64,000 nucleotides of DNA, taken from assembly GCA_016779935.1 (NCBI GenBank), contig JADHMQ010000007.1, positions 1-64,000 on the forward strand, read 5' to 3'. Under the pieces are notes generated by a model that saw only the letters and a list, made by a program, of their open reading frames with translations, did not search any database and was not told the DNA's origin. Origin of the DNA: Flavobacteriales bacterium (lineage in GTDB: Bacteria > Bacteroidota > Bacteroidia > Flavobacteriales > UBA7312). This document shows positions 15,610 to 25,684 of the stretch, one piece after another. The position numbers and the translations under genes were made by a program. Numbering within the stretch: position 1 is the first letter of the stretch; the number at the start of each line of letters is the position of its first letter.

Positions 15610-18600
15610 CTATTGTGCCAATGTAAATCTCACACTAAAACCTCCATTTGTAACAGCAGAGGGGAAGCTATTTGAAACATATGGATTAGTCATGACTTTA
15701 TCGAAGAATAGGCGCAAGTTAAATCGGCTACTTACCACATAATCAGCAGTAAATTTCAATGATAGCACGCTATTTCCGCCTGTTATTTCCTCTAAATTTT
15801 CTTCAAGTTTTCGGATGACTACTTTATTTGAACGTATTGAAAAATCTAACTTTAAATCCAGGTCAGAGCTAATCTTTTTAGACCTTCCTGCTGCCTTCAC
15901 ATTAAATGCTAGTTCTTTAATTCTATAGCCCGTTCCAATTATCAATTCGTTAGAAGCTCTTTCGGTAAGTTGGTTATTACTCAATCCAAGATTAAGCGTT
16001 CGTTCCTTTTTAATTTCAAAACGAGCCATCAAACTATTTTTAAAGGTCATGTCCACTTTAATTAGTGGATTTAGGCTTTCTCTTAGTGTAACTTGATTAA
16101 TCTCATACTTTTCGAAGTAATTCGAGGTCGCTTCATTCACTTTATTAGGCCAATCTTCAAATCCTTGCTCATAATCTAAACTTGTAACATAATTTCCAAC
16201 GCTATAAGTCGATTGATAGGAATGGCTGAGGATAATATTATTCAAACGTTTTTTAATCCAATTTACATTTCTTAATCCGTCAAAATTTATCCTCCAATTT
16301 GGTATTGGAATATTTGGAAATTTATTCAAGCTAACCGTAGATGGATTTTTGCCGGCATAAGCTGCTAAAAATGCAGGAATTAAAACCTCTTGAGAGGAAC
16401 TCTGATAACCCAACGGAAAACCAGTGCTATCAACAATTGAATTATCATAAGGGTTTTCATTTGCTAGCCTATTAGCAATAATAATTCTATTGTTTCTAAA
16501 GTCTTGGAAGGTCTGGTTAGAATGGTCTTCAGCATCACGAATAAAGGCTGTATTCCAACTTATGAATGAGATACTATGACTTCCATTTTCAACGGTGTTG
16601 AAAGATTGATAATCATTAGTCAAATCATCATATCTAAATATCTCTTGAGAGTTAATGGTTTTTGTTCTATTAGCAGTCAGCTCTATTCTAAAGCCTTTTG
16701 CCGGTTCGAGCGTTCCTCTTAAATTTACTGTTTCACTATTAGTAAGCCTAAAGAACTGGTTTAAATCCGTTCGGTTGGTCAACCAGCCTCCTTGAGTACT
16801 TAACTCCCTGATGTCTATGTCCTGACTGCCCAATGCAAATGGTATCCCTGGCGCCATTGCGTCCCAGTCTTGACCAAAGAAATGAGGTTTTTTGGTGAAA
16901 CCTGGCATTACTATTCCCTGATTTTGTCTATAGGAAACGGAGACATTTCTTACGAGCATAGTGGTTCTCAATAAGGTGTTTAATACATCTTTAATTGAGG
17001 TTTTTACCGTATCCTGAGCTTCATTTGGTAATTGTATAACGTTTGCAGAAGTTCGAGAGGTTCGACGGGGACTAGGCTTATTTAATTTTTTAAGGAAAGG
17101 TACTTTGTTGTATAACTGAGTGAAGTTAAAGGTTGTGTTAATCTGTTTATTATTGCTATTTTGTATGGTATTCCCTAAACTTTGAATACTCAAAGGTGCT
17201 GAAAGCCAATCATAGTTTGCTGTGTATTTAGCATTCATATTTATCCAAGATGTTAACGGAAACTTGGATAATGGCACATTGTATGTAGCATTTACAGAAT
17301 GATGGTACAATGTTGGACGACCAAAATTGAGGATGTTATTCCAAACTGAATCTCTTTTAACAGAGTAATATGGGTCGGACTTTGCTAAATCGCCAAGGGG
17401 CTCGTCTATACTAGCAGTATTTCTGACCTTAAACTCTGTTTTTAAAGTACGCGTTAAATCATATTTAATGCTATAATTTCTATTCCATACAAACGCTTTA
17501 TTATAGAATGGTGATAGGATAAAATCTGGATTGTTTAGATTTCTAAACTGTGTCTTATTGTAGTATCTGTCCAAATCTGTTTGGAAGCTTATTGATTTAG
17601 GCAAAGTGTAGAAGTTGAAATCTCTAATTAGAGCAAAGTATTTGTTTTTAAACAACTTCACTTTTTGGAAAGGCTTAATATTCTTTGGTTTCGAAGAATA
17701 GCTATAATTCAAAGCTAATTTTGAGGTTACCGTAGTACGTTCTTTAAGGCTGGAATTTCTTGAAAAGGTCTCATTTCTTGAATATGTAGTTGAGAAGTTT
17801 TCTAAATCATAAATTCTACTCTTTTTGGATGTGGAATTAGATTTATTTTTTCTGACGTTCGTAAAGTTTATTGACTTTCGCTTTGTAAGGTCTTGTGCAA
17901 TTTCTTTAAGCTCATCTTTTTCCTCTTTAGTTTCTAATTCATCCAAAGAAGCTTTTAGTGTTATGTCAGGGTCAAGAGGATTGTATTGAGGGTTTTGAAT
18001 AGACTCCGATACCCCAATATACATTGGCACTTTTATATTGGCTTTTTGCCCAAAGAAATTACCAAGTGCAAAGGATGATGAAAAGTCGTATTGGTAAGCA
18101 TCATACTTTTGTCGTGCAGTGAGACTTTGGTCAATTGTACCGAAGCCAATAGTACTCATGCTTCCGGTAAGATTCACATTTGCAAAGTCCGCTAATCGAG
18201 CATTAATACGTCCATTGGCCGCATAACCACCTCTTTCGTCAAAGTCAGTTAACCTTAACTCGTTCAGCCACACTTCACCACATTTTGTAGAGCCATCATC
18301 AAAACTTGAAGAGTTAGGCTGACCTTTTTTAGGGTTACGAATACCCAACATTATAGTTTTTACTTTACTCAAGTTTGGATTTCCTACAACGGTAATCTGT
18401 GAGCCAGCTCTAGAAAATGGGTCTGTAGTACTTGAATGGTCACCATCTCTTACGGCTTTATTTCGCAGTTTCTTCTCATCTAGTAATTCTTCAAAAGCAA
18501 TATTTAGCTCGTTTGCAGTAGGCCAAATTAACTCGTCATCCAGTTTTGAAACACCCCACGGGGTTACTTTTAAAGGAATCTCATATTCGTAATAGTTATC

Positions 18601-21600
18601 ATTAAAATCTGTTCCTAATCGAATGAATAATGATAAATCGTCGTCGGCTAAATCCAACTCATTTTCTCCAGAAGCTTCGGCATGAACATACATTTTTAGA
18701 CGTTTATACGTTCTGAAGTCGTTGTTAAATGTTTTGTAAGCTGCTCTAGAGTCTCCGTCCTCCAAATCACAAACTTTAAGTACTAATGACTGTTCGTTCT
18801 GCCTTCTTACATAAGTTGTAGTATTATCCACCTCTTGTTCAATTCCAGGAGGTAACACATATGGAATTGGAACTCTCTCTCCATTCTCCTCAATATTCAC
18901 TACTGACACATCAAATGAAGTGTTGGAAACATTATCATTTGGCACGTATTCCCCTTCAGTTTTAAGGTCAAAATTGTAACGCCTCCACTCCCCACGAACT
19001 AATTCTAAGGTAGCAAATCGTAATACAACAGGCTCTTCAAAATCTTTTAGCATCATTCGAATAAATCGAATGGATTTGAAATCTCTAATTGACCCAACAA
19101 CTTTATCTGCTTGTTGAACTGGAACTTTGAACTGATACCACTTTATCACTCTGTTGCCATTTGGTGTTTTGGCAACAGATTCTTGTATATCGGTAATGTA
19201 ACTTTCTCCTACTTGCATATTCGGAAAAATAGGAATGTTGTAGTGGTAATAGCTTTCTGACTCATTAAGCGTATTATCAAAATTTATGTCTTCCGTATTT
19301 GGTATTGTAGTTGACATTGTTGGCGTGGGATTTGGAATGGCAGAGTTTCCGTCAATTCCTGAAAAATACTTGTACCTATTTAATATGGAAGCTCTTTGAT
19401 CGTCTAAATCATCCCCTAAAAAGTAGTTGTAATTATCTGAAGAAGGGTCTTCTATTGCTAAATTGTAGGCTTGACTAGTTGTCCCATAAATATTGCCTAT
19501 TTTTTGAATGTATGCGGTATCAAAAAATGCTCGTTCATCCACATCTCTCAAACCGTCAAGACCAACATCTTGAAATTCTCTCGACTCTGCATCAACATCA
19601 AAAGAGTTGGTTAAAGCAAAAGTAGTTGGCATTCTTCCCCATACACTGCTAGTATCATCTACATTTAATAAGTCTGTTGAAGAAGGCAGTCCATTTTCAA
19701 AACTTTTAAATCCGTCTCTAAGTACATCTTCTGAAACATTACCTAAATTAAGCATAATTGTACCACCATTCTGATTATCAGAATCATCATTGAAAGGATC
19801 CATTAGCCAAAACTCAACAAACTCAATGTTTTGTGTTTCGAAGTCAGTAGTTTCAAGTTTTCTCATTATCCCTGCCCAACGTTGTTCTGGATTTAGCAAT
19901 AGACCTGAAGTCGTAATATTTTCAGTATCGTAATTGTATGGACCTCTTTCATTTGGATCAAAATAAAGATTCAGTACTGGTAAGTTTGAAACTTGGGTAG
20001 CATACTGTGGGTCTTTATTTGGAAAAACTTCCTTTTCTAAAACCTCTCTTACATTATGGTCAGATAATTGATTATCATCATTGGCAATATGAGAAGGTGT
20101 TGTGCTTGAGTTTCTATAAAAAGTAGGATCAATATTGTACCAAGAAAGTAAGGCTCTATTAGCTCCAGTATTGATATTTCCCAAACGTGGTGCTTGATTT
20201 TCAAGCATTGATTCTGGAAAAATATTTGGGTCATTTGGCAAACTCGCTAAAAACCAAGCGCCTGGATTTTTAATGTCAATGCCTGTGCTACTCGCTTCAA
20301 AATCATCAATGTAGGCTGTACCAGACTCTCCAATTGCTCTTTGATGTCCAGGAATAAGGTGAGCAAATTCACCTTGAGCTGTGAGTGTTGATTTCTCTTT
20401 GGTTTCTAGAATTGGCAAAAAGTCAACAATCTTTGTAAGAAGGCTTGACTCTCTTCTATATGTCCCGTCTAATCCCCAAATGGTATTTGAAATAGGCTCG
20501 TCTCCAGTATTTACTTTTTTAGAATACGGCTTTTCGGTAAGGTTCAAGATGGTTCCTCCCAACATAAAGTCGTCGGAAATGCGATAATCAACATGTGTTC
20601 CTACTAAGGTTTTTTGCTGAAGTCCAAGGGAATTGCTTTCAACCGCAATTCGTATAGGTGTCCCTGAAAGTAAAATACCTTCGTTAATAATATTGACTTT
20701 ACCCATTGAGTAATTTACGGTAAAGTCTATTCCTTCTTCAAGGCGAAGTCCGCCAGCAGTTACAACGACTGAGCCTTGCTCTATAGAAAATACACCCAAA
20801 TATATTTCAGCACCAGACTCGGACTGATAACTTCCTTTCAACCTAAATTTATTGTACTCTGGAAATTGCTGAGCGATGGTTAAAGTAGAATCATACAATT
20901 CATCATACACATACTGATTTGCTATATCGTTATTATCAAACTTATCTCTCAAATCATCTCCAAAAGGTTCTAGAATTGGAAATATAATCTTTCCGTTAGA
21001 AGTCAAAATAGTCGTGCCTGGTAAAAAATCAAAAATACCATCGGCACGCCTCTCTTGTTGGACGTCCAATTGATCCAGCGATAAAAGATTAATAAGCGGT
21101 TTGTTTTCTAAACCATCCTCAGGAATATAATTCGTAATCGTACCATTATCTCGAGTATTTTCAAATACAACATCCAAGTAAAATTCTTTTGCACTGATAT
21201 TATACGCCCCTAAGGAATAGATGTTTTTCATCATCAAATCCCAGTTGGGTAAGAGTGGAGAAAAGCTTAGGTTTTTTAACAATTTAACGTAAAGAGAACT
21301 AGGGGCAGATGGACCGTTTGAACTAAATTCACCAACTTGATAAATTTCATTACCAACTGTATATTGAAACGCTACTGCAAGTACTTCATCAGGACCTATA
21401 ACGCTATTGAGTGAGATGTATCCTAGTTGTGGGTGGAAGCTATATTCAGTTGGAGAAAGTAAGCGTGCTCTTTCCAATTTCTCATAATCTTGTGAACCCA
21501 AGAAATTAGGGTAATTAGTCGTATTGAAAATACTATTGACTTGATTAATATTTCTCAAATTGATGCCTTCAGACAACATTTGTTGATAAAGAGTATTGTT

Positions 21601-22815
21601 ATCATTATCTGGAAAAGACTGGTCAGCATTGTCAGAAAATAAAGTTGTATTGTACATTTCTGAAGCCGATTCTCCTAGATCTAAAAAGGCAAGTAAGTTT
21701 CTATTATTCTCTACTGTACCTGTTTTGTTGGTTACCCAAACTTCAATTTTTGTAATGTTTATGGGGGAGCTAATAAATGGTAAATTTGACATCGCCTCAT
21801 TATATTGTGACCTAAAATAATGCGATAAGAAAAAGTGTTTATTGGCTTCGTACTGATCGGCGTAGATATCAAACTCGGTAGTTTGAGCACCACCTTCAAC
21901 ATCAATAACTTTTGAATTACTTTTTTGTTGAGAAATAATGGTAGTAACTGTCGCTCTACCAAATTGTAACTGCGTTTTTAGCCCTAACAAACTTTGGCTT
22001 CCAGAAATTAATGTCCCATTAAGTGGAAGTCCAACATTTCCTATTTCTATCTTCTTGATTATTTCATCCTCTTCACCCTCGTATTCTAGCTTAATTTTAT
22101 TATCAAAATCAAATATGGCTTCTGTATTATAGTTGGTGTTTAGCTGGAGTTTATCGCCAATTTTACCAATCACATTCATTTGTATTTTCTGCTTGAAGTC
22201 AAAACTCGTGTTGCTTTGTCTATCCAGTGGCAAAGCGTTGTTTTGAGTCTTGTTGTGCTTTACAGAAAAGATGAGCTCGGCAGAACCTTGAGGTCGAATA
22301 TCGACTGTGCTATTTCCGAAAATTTTATCGAATATTTCACCGCCAATATCAATACTTAGCGGACCCTTATTCTGATTTTCACCGTTTAATTTTGGGCTTG
22401 ATGTTTTTTCCTTCCAATACTCTGAAATAGACTTTCTAATGTTATAATCATTATACTCATCAAAAGTCAAATATGAAGAATTGCTTAAACGTAAACCGTT
22501 ATTTTCATGCTCTATATTATAGAGTTTACTTTCAGGATCGTATTCTATTGTTGGTTGTAGAAAGGTGGGGTTCGAAAAATAAAAACCACTCGAGGGCTCA
22601 TCTAGTGGAGATTCCCATGGTTCAGATTCAGGCAAGTCAAATATAAGACTATCGCTTTGGCTCTGAGAAAAAAGGCTATTACTCTGTGCCAAAAACAACA
22701 AAAAGCACCAAAGTGCTCGCTTAAAAATAAGATGTCTATAAATCACTATCTGATTTCTTAATAAGGCACCAAAAATATTACATTTTTTTAAGTACTCTTT
22801 TAACCACTTCTTCAA
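15610..22815 (-). CDS. sprA: SprA (Sov), type IX secretion outer-membrane translocon
   Basis: This very large protein (up to 2401 residues) is SprA, the outer-membrane channel through which type IX cargo passes. Family features are the size, a signal peptide ending SLFSQ, the N-terminal segment rich in SprA_N-type motifs (for example GQLTFDVKHNK-like text around residues 180-200), the middle block FDVDAESREFQDVGLDGL, and a C terminus GGFSVRFTLAQ that closes a giant beta-barrel. The ATG at 22815 overlaps ruvA by 38 bases and gives an unusually long signal region. An in-frame GTG at 22746 would place the signal sequence (MIYRHLIFKRALWCFLLF) at the very start and avoid the overlap, so the true start is uncertain. 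It is flanked by ruvA and gcvH. The gene appears intact. Confidence 0.95.
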   Translation of the reverse strand: MKKWLKEYLKKCNIFGALLRNQIVIYRHLIFKRALWCFLLFLAQSNSLFSQSQSDSLIFDLPESEPWESPLDEPSSGFYFSNPTFLQPTIEYDPESKLYNIEHENNGLRLSNSSYLTFDEYNDYNIRKSISEYWKEKTSSPKLNGENQNKGPLSIDIGGEIFDKIFGNSTVDIRPQGSAELIFSVKHNKTQNNALPLDRQSNTSFDFKQKIQMNVIGKIGDKLQLNTNYNTEAIFDFDNKIKLEYEGEEDEIIKKIEIGNVGLPLNGTLISGSQSLLGLKTQLQFGRATVTTIISQQKSNSKVIDVEGGAQTTEFDIYADQYEANKHFFLSHYFRSQYNEAMSNLPFISSPINITKIEVWVTNKTGTVENNRNLLAFLDLGESASEMYNTTLFSDNADQSFPDNDNNTLYQQMLSEGINLRNINQVNSIFNTTNYPNFLGSQDYEKLERARLLSPTEYSFHPQLGYISLNSVIGPDEVLAVAFQYTVGNEIYQVGEFSSNGPSAPSSLYVKLLKNLSFSPLLPNWDLMMKNIYSLGAYNISAKEFYLDVVFENTRDNGTITNYIPEDGLENKPLINLLSLDQLDVQQERRADGIFDFLPGTTILTSNGKIIFPILEPFGDDLRDKFDNNDIANQYVYDELYDSTLTIAQQFPEYNKFRLKGSYQSESGAEIYLGVFSIEQGSVVVTAGGLRLEEGIDFTVNYSMGKVNIINEGILLSGTPIRIAVESNSLGLQQKTLVGTHVDYRISDDFMLGGTILNLTEKPYSKKVNTGDEPISNTIWGLDGTYRRESSLLTKIVDFLPILETKEKSTLTAQGEFAHLIPGHQRAIGESGTAYIDDFEASSTGIDIKNPGAWFLASLPNDPNIFPESMLENQAPRLGNINTGANRALLSWYNIDPTFYRNSSTTPSHIANDDNQLSDHNVREVLEKEVFPNKDPQYATQVSNLPVLNLYFDPNERGPYNYDTENITTSGLLLNPEQRWAGIMRKLETTDFETQNIEFVEFWLMDPFNDDSDNQNGGTIMLNLGNVSEDVLRDGFKSFENGLPSSTDLLNVDDTSSVWGRMPTTFALTNSFDVDAESREFQDVGLDGLRDVDERAFFDTAYIQKIGNIYGTTSQAYNLAIEDPSSDNYNYFLGDDLDDQRASILNRYKYFSGIDGNSAIPNPTPTMSTTIPNTEDINFDNTLNESESYYHYNIPIFPNMQVGESYITDIQESVAKTPNGNRVIKWYQFKVPVQQADKVVGSIRDFKSIRFIRMMLKDFEEPVVLRFATLELVRGEWRRYNFDLKTEGEYVPNDNVSNTSFDVSVVNIEENGERVPIPYVLPPGIEQEVDNTTTYVRRQNEQSLVLKVCDLEDGDSRAAYKTFNNDFRTYKRLKMYVHAEASGENELDLADDDLSLFIRLGTDFNDNYYEYEIPLKVTPWGVSKLDDELIWPTANELNIAFEELLDEKKLRNKAVRDGDHSSTTDPFSRAGSQITVVGNPNLSKVKTIMLGIRNPKKGQPNSSSFDDGSTKCGEVWLNELRLTDFDERGGYAANGRINARLADFANVNLTGSMSTIGFGTIDQSLTARQKYDAYQYDFSSSFALGNFFGQKANIKVPMYIGVSESIQNPQYNPLDPDITLKASLDELETKEEKDELKEIAQDLTKRKSINFTNVRKNKSNSTSKKSRIYDLENFSTTYSRNETFSRNSSLKERTTVTSKLALNYSYSSKPKNIKPFQKVKLFKNKYFALIRDFNFYTLPKSISFQTDLDRYYNKTQFRNLNNPDFILSPFYNKAFVWNRNYSIKYDLTRTLKTEFKVRNTASIDEPLGDLAKSDPYYSVKRDSVWNNILNFGRPTLYHHSVNATYNVPLSKFPLTSWINMNAKYTANYDWLSAPLSIQSLGNTIQNSNNKQINTTFNFTQLYNKVPFLKKLNKPSPRRTSRTSANVIQLPNEAQDTVKTSIKDVLNTLLRTTMLVRNVSVSYRQNQGIVMPGFTKKPHFFGQDWDAMAPGIPFALGSQDIDIRELSTQGGWLTNRTDLNQFFRLTNSETVNLRGTLEPAKGFRIELTANRTKTINSQEIFRYDDLTNDYQSFNTVENGSHSISFISWNTAFIRDAEDHSNQTFQDFRNNRIIIANRLANENPYDNSIVDSTGFPLGYQSSSQEVLIPAFLAAYAGKNPSTVSLNKFPNIPIPNWRINFDGLRNVNWIKKRLNNIILSHSYQSTYSVGNYVTSLDYEQGFEDWPNKVNEATSNYFEKYEINQVTLRESLNPLIKVDMTFKNSLMARFEIKKERTLNLGLSNNQLTERASNELIIGTGYRIKELAFNVKAAGRSKKISSDLDLKLDFSIRSNKVVIRKLEENLEEITGGNSVLSLKFTADYVVSSRFNLRLFFDKVMTNPYVSNSFPSAVTNGGFSVRFTLAQ

Positions 22816-23356
22816 CCCCTAAATCAGCAACTTCTTGCAGTTCTTTATCGATTACTTTTTCGATACTATTTTTATTAAACCCTAGCATAGTTAAAGCCGA
22901 TAACGCTTCATCCTTAACAGTATTGTGTGAAATCATAGAAGAATGGCCTAAATCTAACTTGATGACTTTGTCTTTTAAATCCAAAATTATACGCTGAGCT
23001 GTTTTGCCCCCTATACCTTTCACACTTTGTAGGGTTGTCACATTATTAGAAAGTATGGCTTGCTGAATTTCATTTGGATTCAATGACGAAAGAATCATTT
23101 GGGCAGTATTTGGCCCTACACCAGACACGGAAATGAGTTGTCTGAACAAGTCTCTTTCAGCATTATCAAAAAAACCATATAGGGTATGAGCATCTTCTTT
23201 TATGGACAGATGAGTAAACAGTTTGCAAAATTCATCATCTGATAATTTTGAAAACGTTTGCAATGAAATTCGTAATAAATACCCCACGCCATTACAGTCT
23301 ATTATAACATATGAAGGGTTTTTCTCTATTAATTTTCCTTGAATGTGTGTTATCAT
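22778..23356 (-). CDS. ruvA: Holliday junction branch migration protein RuvA
   Basis: I start this gene at 23356 (MITHIQGKLIEK), giving 192 residues. The longer frame upstream would lie inside maeB and lacks family similarity. RuvA binds four-way junctions and loads the RuvB motor. Visible features are the OB-fold N terminus with DCNGVGYLLRIS, two helix-hairpin-helix motifs (ISVSGVGPNTAQMILS and VKGIGGKTAQRIILDLKDK), and the C-terminal domain III (ALTMLGFNKNSIEKVI) that contacts RuvB. It overlaps maeB by 4 bases (ATGA). The partner ruvB is at 37203-38228 in a separate operon, so ruvAB is split as in many Bacteroidota. Confidence 0.95.
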   Translation of the reverse strand: MITHIQGKLIEKNPSYVIIDCNGVGYLLRISLQTFSKLSDDEFCKLFTHLSIKEDAHTLYGFFDNAERDLFRQLISVSGVGPNTAQMILSSLNPNEIQQAILSNNVTTLQSVKGIGGKTAQRIILDLKDKVIKLDLGHSSMISHNTVKDEALSALTMLGFNKNSIEKVIDKELQEVADLGVEEVVKRVLKKM

Positions 23357-25623
23357 TTTCTTTTTGCTTGAGCATCTATTACTGCTATGGTTACCATATT
23401 GACTATTTCTCGAACTGAGCACCCCAACTGTAGAATGTGAACAGGCTTTTTCATTCCAATAAGAATTGGTCCTATAGCCTCTACATCGTCAAATTCTTGG
23501 AGTAGTTTATACGCTATATTACCAGACTCTAAGTTAGGAAATATAAGTGTATTAGCATTTTCTTTTAAATCTGTAAAGGGGAAATTTTGTTCTCTTTTTT
23601 CTTTATTGAGTGCGAAGTCAGCTTGGATTTCTCCATCAACAATAAGGCTTGGATTGCTTTTCTTAATTAAATTTCTAGCCTCCATAATTTTGGAAACATT
23701 TGGACTTTGTGATGAGCCGTAATTTGAATACGATAGGAGAGCAATTTTTGGAGTAATATTAAATCGTCTAACTGCTTTGGCTGTAAGTTCAGCAATATTT
23801 GCCAATTCTTTAGCAGTAGGGTCTATATTAACTGTAGTATCTGCTAAAAACAAACTTCCTTTTTTTGTGTTCAAAATGAACATTCCAGCAACCTTTTCAA
23901 CACCTTCTTCAGTACCAATAATTTGTAGTGCTGGACGGACAGTATTGGGGTAGTTTCTGTTAATTCCTGAAATAAAAGCATCGGCTAAACCTTGATCAAC
24001 CATCATTGCACCGAAATAATTTCGCTCACGCATCAATTTTTGCGCCTCAAATAATGTAAGCCCTTTTCGTTGACGTTTTTCAAATAATATTTGACCAAAT
24101 TCATGGCGTCTACTTCGTTCGTGTTCACTTTTTGGATCTATAATCTGAACTCCTTCAAGTTCAAGCACATTATCTTCAATCAGCTGCTCAATGTTTTTTG
24201 TTCTTCCTAATAATATTGGGATAGCAATTCCTTCGTCTTTAACTTGCTGTGCTGCTTTTAAAATCTTGTAGTTTTCAGCTTCAGCAAATACAATTTTCTT
24301 TGGGCTTCTTTTGGCCTTGGTTGTAATTTGTCTTACTAATTTGTTATCAAGACCTAAGCGTTTCTCAAGCTCTTGAGCATATTTTTCAAAATCGGTTATT
24401 TTTTTACGTGCTACTCCAGATTCTATCGCTGCTTTTGCTACTGCTGGTGCTACTACAGAAATTAATCTACTATCAAGCGGCTTTGGAATAATGTACTCTG
24501 GACCAAACGTAATGACTTTTTCGCCGTAAGCAAGGTTAACGGTATCAGGAACTATTTCTTTAGTTAAATCAGCAATACTTTTAACAGCTGCAAGTTTCAT
24601 TTCTTCATTAATGCATGTAGCTCTTACATCCAAAGCACCCCTAAAAATGTATGGAAATCCTAATACGTTATTAACTTGATTAGGATGGTCGGAACGACCT
24701 GTTGCCATAATGATATCTTCCCTTGCTGACACAGCCTCATCGTAAGAAATTTCTGGGTCAGGATTAGCCAATGCGAAAACGATAGGTATTCTAGCCATAG
24801 ATTTAACCATTTCCTTAGACATAATGTTTCCAGAAGAAAGTCCAAGAAAAACATCAGCATCTTTTATAGCTTCGTCTAAAGTATTAATGTTTTTATCGGT
24901 TGCAAAAAACTGTTTTTCCGCAGTCAGATTTTCAGCGTCCTTTCTAATAACGCCTTTACTATCCAGCATTACTATATTTTCCTTTTTTGCACCTAAGGAC
25001 AGGTACAATTTAGCACACGACATTGCTGCTGCTCCAGCACCATTAATAATAATATTTACTGACTCTATTTTCTTTTCAGCAATTTCTAAAGCATTTATTA
25101 AAGCCGCTGCAGAAATAATCGCAGTTCCGTGTTGGTCATCGTGCATAATTGGAATAGACAACTCCTCTTTCAAACGCTTTTCAATTTCAAAGCATTCAGG
25201 AGCTTTAATGTCTTCTAAATTTATCCCTCCAAAAGTTGGGGCAATGGATTTCACTACCTCAACGAATTTATCAACATCAGAAGCATCTACCTCTATATCA
25301 AAAACATCGATATCTGCAAAAATCTTAAATAACAAACCCTTTCCTTCCATCACTGGTTTTGAAGCTTCAGGGCCGATATCTCCTAAACCCAATACTGCCG
25401 TTCCATTAGTGATAACGGCAACCAAATTGCTTTTTGCAGTGTATTTATAAACATCGTCTTTGTCTTCACTAATACGAATACATGGTTCTGCAACTCCAGG
25501 CGAATAAGCCAAGGCTAAATCCCGCTGTGAACTGTGTTTTTTAGTTGGTACAACTTCTATTTTTCCAGGTCTTCCAGACTGATGATAATCTAGAGCTTCT
25601 TGTTTTTTACGTGTAGTAGACAT
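23353..25623 (-). CDS. maeB: NADP-dependent malic enzyme with phosphotransacetylase-like C-terminal domain
   Basis: The 756-residue protein is the two-domain MaeB form. The N-terminal malic enzyme half (about residues 1-425) has LALAYSPGVAEPC, the metal-site region IPIMHDDQHGTAI and the nucleotide-binding IIINGAGAAAMSC. The C-terminal half (about 435-756) resembles phosphate acetyltransferase and is regulatory in studied members. It oxidatively decarboxylates malate to pyruvate and makes NADPH for biosynthesis. It is the first gene of the run ending at tonB, coupled by 4 bases to ruvA. Its ATG lies only about 17 bases from the terminator hairpin of the neighbouring minus-strand gene, leaving little room for a separate promoter. 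Confidence 0.95.
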   Translation of the reverse strand: MSTTRKKQEALDYHQSGRPGKIEVVPTKKHSSQRDLALAYSPGVAEPCIRISEDKDDVYKYTAKSNLVAVITNGTAVLGLGDIGPEASKPVMEGKGLLFKIFADIDVFDIEVDASDVDKFVEVVKSIAPTFGGINLEDIKAPECFEIEKRLKEELSIPIMHDDQHGTAIISAAALINALEIAEKKIESVNIIINGAGAAAMSCAKLYLSLGAKKENIVMLDSKGVIRKDAENLTAEKQFFATDKNINTLDEAIKDADVFLGLSSGNIMSKEMVKSMARIPIVFALANPDPEISYDEAVSAREDIIMATGRSDHPNQVNNVLGFPYIFRGALDVRATCINEEMKLAAVKSIADLTKEIVPDTVNLAYGEKVITFGPEYIIPKPLDSRLISVVAPAVAKAAIESGVARKKITDFEKYAQELEKRLGLDNKLVRQITTKAKRSPKKIVFAEAENYKILKAAQQVKDEGIAIPILLGRTKNIEQLIEDNVLELEGVQIIDPKSEHERSRRHEFGQILFEKRQRKGLTLFEAQKLMRERNYFGAMMVDQGLADAFISGINRNYPNTVRPALQIIGTEEGVEKVAGMFILNTKKGSLFLADTTVNIDPTAKELANIAELTAKAVRRFNITPKIALLSYSNYGSSQSPNVSKIMEARNLIKKSNPSLIVDGEIQADFALNKEKREQNFPFTDLKENANTLIFPNLESGNIAYKLLQEFDDVEAIGPILIGMKKPVHILQLGCSVREIVNMVTIAVIDAQAKRK

Positions 25624-25639
25624 GGCGTAAAAATATATA

Positions 25640-25662
25640 AAAAAACCGGCTTGAAGCCGGCA
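25640..25662 (-). terminator. Rho-independent terminator after the 237-residue sorting-domain gene
   Basis: CCGGCTT / AAGCCGG arms around 25646-25660, with a short loop, are followed on the minus strand by TTTTTTT. It lies 25 bases past the stop at 25685 and just ahead of maeB. Confidence 0.8.
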
Positions 25663-25684
25663 TTTTATTAATATGATAGTATTA

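Noticed and set aside
23357-23422. Extended N terminus for RuvA
   Set aside because: The added 22 residues lie inside maeB and read as low-complexity serine and lysine text, while MITHIQGKLIEK at 23356 is the canonical RuvA start.
24824-25450. 208-codon plus-strand open frame opposite maeB
   Set aside because: It is a shadow frame of a well-conserved enzyme gene, rich in serine and isoleucine, without signal or domain.
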